Shown here: in pieces, positions 62,071 through 64,000 of the stretch
Layout: each line of letters opens with the position of its first letter
How positions within the stretch are numbered: position 1 is the first letter of the stretch
Assembly: GCA_004764695.1 (NCBI GenBank)
Contig: SMSO01000032.1
Coordinates: 7,522,668-7,586,667 of the forward strand
Length of the DNA: 64,000 bases
Reading direction: 5' to 3'
Source of the DNA: Schizochytrium sp. TIO01
Taxonomy: Eukaryota; Sar; Bigyra; Thraustochytrida; Thraustochytriidae
The notes under the pieces: generated by a model
Database searches by the model: none
The model's input: the letters and a program-made list of their open reading frames with translations, nothing else
What the model was told of the DNA's origin: nothing
Translations under genes and position numbers: made by a program

Positions 62071-64000
62071 ATGGTCACCTCCAAATTCCTCTCGGATGAG
62101 GAGCTTGATCGTGCAATGCAGAACGAGGCAACTTGCGGTTGGATTGTACGCAAAGCTGAGGAAAAGCTTCAGCGTCTCGAGACCGAGGCTGAAGATCACT
62201 CAAAGCAGCTCGTTGACCTTCGCGATGAGAATGTCAAGCTCCTCGAAAAGGTTCGCGACGGCGAGACCGCTGCAGCTCTTCAGAGCCAAATCGACCGCCT
62301 TGAATCTCAAGTCATCCAACTCCGCGTAGAAAAATCTGACCAGGCCAATGAGCTGGAAAGAGCCTCGCGAAGGGCAAATGCTGCTGAGGAGCTTGCTGAT
62401 AGCCTTCGTACGAGAACCCGTGAGCTTCGCGACGAGCTTGAAGAACTGAACACGAGGTACCTTGAGCAGCAGAGAAATGCTGTGGCCATCGACGAGGCCC
62501 GGGCCCAAGGCCAAACTATGATGGCTCAGGAAGAGGAAGCTTTGTGGATCCGTAAAATTGAGCTCAAAGACCGCGAAATCAACTGGCTTCGTAGTTCACT
62601 CAATCAGCGCGACTTGGAGGTTCGTGAAATGCGCTCTGCGAATGATGCCGCTACTCGCGAGCAAGACTCGCATATTAATGAGCTTTCGGAAAGCCTTCGT
62701 GTGAAGGAGGAACAGATAATCAAACTCAACGCAAAGATTGACGGCATGGCAGCCGAATCTGTTGAAGTTGAGCGAAACCACGCGAGGGAATTACTCTCAG
62801 CCAACCAGAAGTTTGAGGAGGCTAATGAGTATGCTCGCAAGCAAAGCGAAATCAATGAGGAACGTGCAGAGATCATGAAGGGGGACGAGGCCCGTATCGC
62901 TGAACTTGAAGCGCGTATCGAAGAGGAAGTCAAGGCTCGCGAAGACCTCATTGACGGAAACATCAAGGTACTCGAGCAGCTCCAGGAGCAACACTCAGAA
63001 AACATCGCCGAGCTTCAACGCGAGCATGAGGCAGACATTAAGGCCTTGGAAAAGGAGCGGGCTGCCAAAGACGATGAAATCCGTCGCAAGACGGAAGAAA
63101 TTCTTTGTATTGGAGACCTTTCGCAGACTGCAGCAACGGAGGAGCTCGCTAAGCGGGGTATCTCGCTCACTGATGCCTTCGCAGAGCTCGAGAAGGCTCG
63201 CCAGGAACGTCGTCAGGACCAAGATGAAATTGCTCGACTCAAGGGGCACCTTGGTCGCATCCTTGAGGACATGGAGCGCACAGCCCCGCAGGTTAGAGAA
63301 CTCCGAAACCAGCATGCACTCCAAGTTGAAGAGCTTGAAAGGCTCAACTACGCCCTGAGCGATAGCATGGAGGAGGCAGACAATCTCCGTGTGGAGGCGA
63401 GAAGGAGCAACGAGGCCCGCAATCTCGCCGAAGAAGAGCTTGCAAACGCCAAGCTCAAGGTTGAAGACCTGACGCGACAGGTTCGCCAGCTCCTGCGTAC
63501 ACAACAGGAAGCACGTCGCGCCCAAGGTGACTCGGGCAAGCTTGTGGTCCCTCCACGTGCGATGAGTTATGGCAACGGGCTCGGCAATTCGACAGCGGCA
63601 GAGCTCGTTTCTCGAGAACTGGTGGTGTATTCTTCAATTGAAGAACTTCAGGCAAATCATATGAAGCTTCTGGCAGTGGTCCGAGACCTCATCATGCAAC
63701 AGGAGGAGACCGAAGCTAGGCTACAAGAACGCATGAATGATGCAACCGGTCAGATTCTTCGTGCGAGTGAAGAAGAACTCGAGAGAGTTCGAGAGGACCG
63801 GAAACGGCAGGAAGAAGTTGTGCGTGCAATTGTCATGCAACGTAATATGTATCGCACATTATGCATGCAGAGCAATCAGCAGGCCCTTGAAACTGGACTT
63901 TTGCCGGATGCTGAGATGGCCGAGGATGGAAATGTGCTTCTACTCAAGAATGCGCAAACCCCAACTCCTGCGAAGAAGAAGGTGTTTTCAACACCCGGTC
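62071..64000 (+). CDS. TPR/MLP-type nuclear pore basket protein, N-terminal part, cut by the window edge
   Basis: The first 643 codons of a long coiled-coil protein that runs off the right edge. Nucleoprotein TPR (Mlp1/2 in yeast) forms filaments of the nuclear basket and acts in mRNA export and the spindle checkpoint. After the start MVTSKFLSDEELDRAM the chain is almost continuous heptad-rich, Glu/Arg/Leu-rich coiled coil. Near residue 510-535 it reads ELVVYSSIEELQANHMKLLA and then VVRDL, followed near 585-600 by IVMQRNMYRTL. This pair corresponds to the conserved TPR/MLP segment (EELQ-x-x-N-x-x-LL-x-VVR-x-L and QRDMYR-x-L). An in-frame stop at 62038 and a good context (ACC before ATG, G after) fix the start. 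Human TPR is about 2360 residues, so most of the gene lies outside. Confidence 0.8.
   Translation, partial: MVTSKFLSDEELDRAMQNEATCGWIVRKAEEKLQRLETEAEDHSKQLVDLRDENVKLLEKVRDGETAAALQSQIDRLESQVIQLRVEKSDQANELERASRRANAAEELADSLRTRTRELRDELEELNTRYLEQQRNAVAIDEARAQGQTMMAQEEEALWIRKIELKDREINWLRSSLNQRDLEVREMRSANDAATREQDSHINELSESLRVKEEQIIKLNAKIDGMAAESVEVERNHARELLSANQKFEEANEYARKQSEINEERAEIMKGDEARIAELEARIEEEVKAREDLIDGNIKVLEQLQEQHSENIAELQREHEADIKALEKERAAKDDEIRRKTEEILCIGDLSQTAATEELAKRGISLTDAFAELEKARQERRQDQDEIARLKGHLGRILEDMERTAPQVRELRNQHALQVEELERLNYALSDSMEEADNLRVEARRSNEARNLAEEELANAKLKVEDLTRQVRQLLRTQQEARRAQGDSGKLVVPPRAMSYGNGLGNSTAAELVSRELVVYSSIEELQANHMKLLAVVRDLIMQQEETEARLQERMNDATGQILRASEEELERVREDRKRQEEVVRAIVMQRNMYRTLCMQSNQQALETGLLPDAEMAEDGNVLLLKNAQTPTPAKKKVFSTPG

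Overview
The window is nuclear DNA of an intron-poor eukaryotic microbe. Nine large uninterrupted reading frames encode conserved eukaryotic proteins. They are separated by 0.5 to 7 kb of AT-rich or microsatellite-rich spacer, and there are no operons, Shine-Dalgarno sites or bacterial features. The set includes a B12-dependent methionine synthase, a TAF1 with one bromodomain, and a TPX2 whose Aurora-binding motif resembles the plant type. This would suit a stramenopile such as a thraustochytrid, but the species assignment is inference. I found no tRNA, rRNA, CRISPR array or intact transposon.

Layout: 1-5528 is mostly spacer, with a possible gene 3' end at the left edge. 5529-14126 (+) is a giant methionine synthase. 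14649-15965 (-) is an SLC35C2-like transporter. 18497-22345 (+) is a TPX2 homologue. 22879-23568 (-) is an unrecognised coiled-coil protein. 24701-30532 (-) is TAF1. 33335-35383 (+) is a GTPBP1-like GTPase. 35384-41406 is spacer with a possible tail-anchored protein gene. 41407-42228 and 49576-50406 (both +) are two paralogous tetraspanin-like proteins, 7.3 kb apart across a spacer full of simple repeats and a 217-bp tandem duplication. 51763-54075 (-) is a type II membrane glycosyltransferase-like protein. 54076-59199 is repeat-rich spacer. 59200-60837 (-) is an OSGEPL1/Qri7-type tRNA threonylcarbamoyltransferase. 62071 to the right edge (+) is the N-terminal part of a TPR/MLP nuclear-pore basket protein.

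The most striking feature is the methionine synthase. Its homocysteine-binding plus folate-binding half is present three times in tandem and in frame, with an exact period of 2259 bp (753 codons). A single cap, cobalamin and reactivation half follows, giving 2865 residues against about 1230 for ordinary MetH. All three copies keep the zinc cysteines. The copies are nearly identical in their catalytic cores but differ in linker patches and in the final tail, which looks like an older duplication homogenised by gene conversion.

The genes are independent housekeeping units rather than one pathway: methionine/C1 metabolism, transcription initiation, spindle assembly, nuclear pore, tRNA modification and secretory-pathway proteins. 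Secondary points of interest are the duplicated glycosyltransferase domain with a degenerate first copy, a Ser-rich 100-residue insertion in the OSGEPL1 homologue that could be an in-frame intron, and the conflicting start signals of the GTPBP1-like gene.
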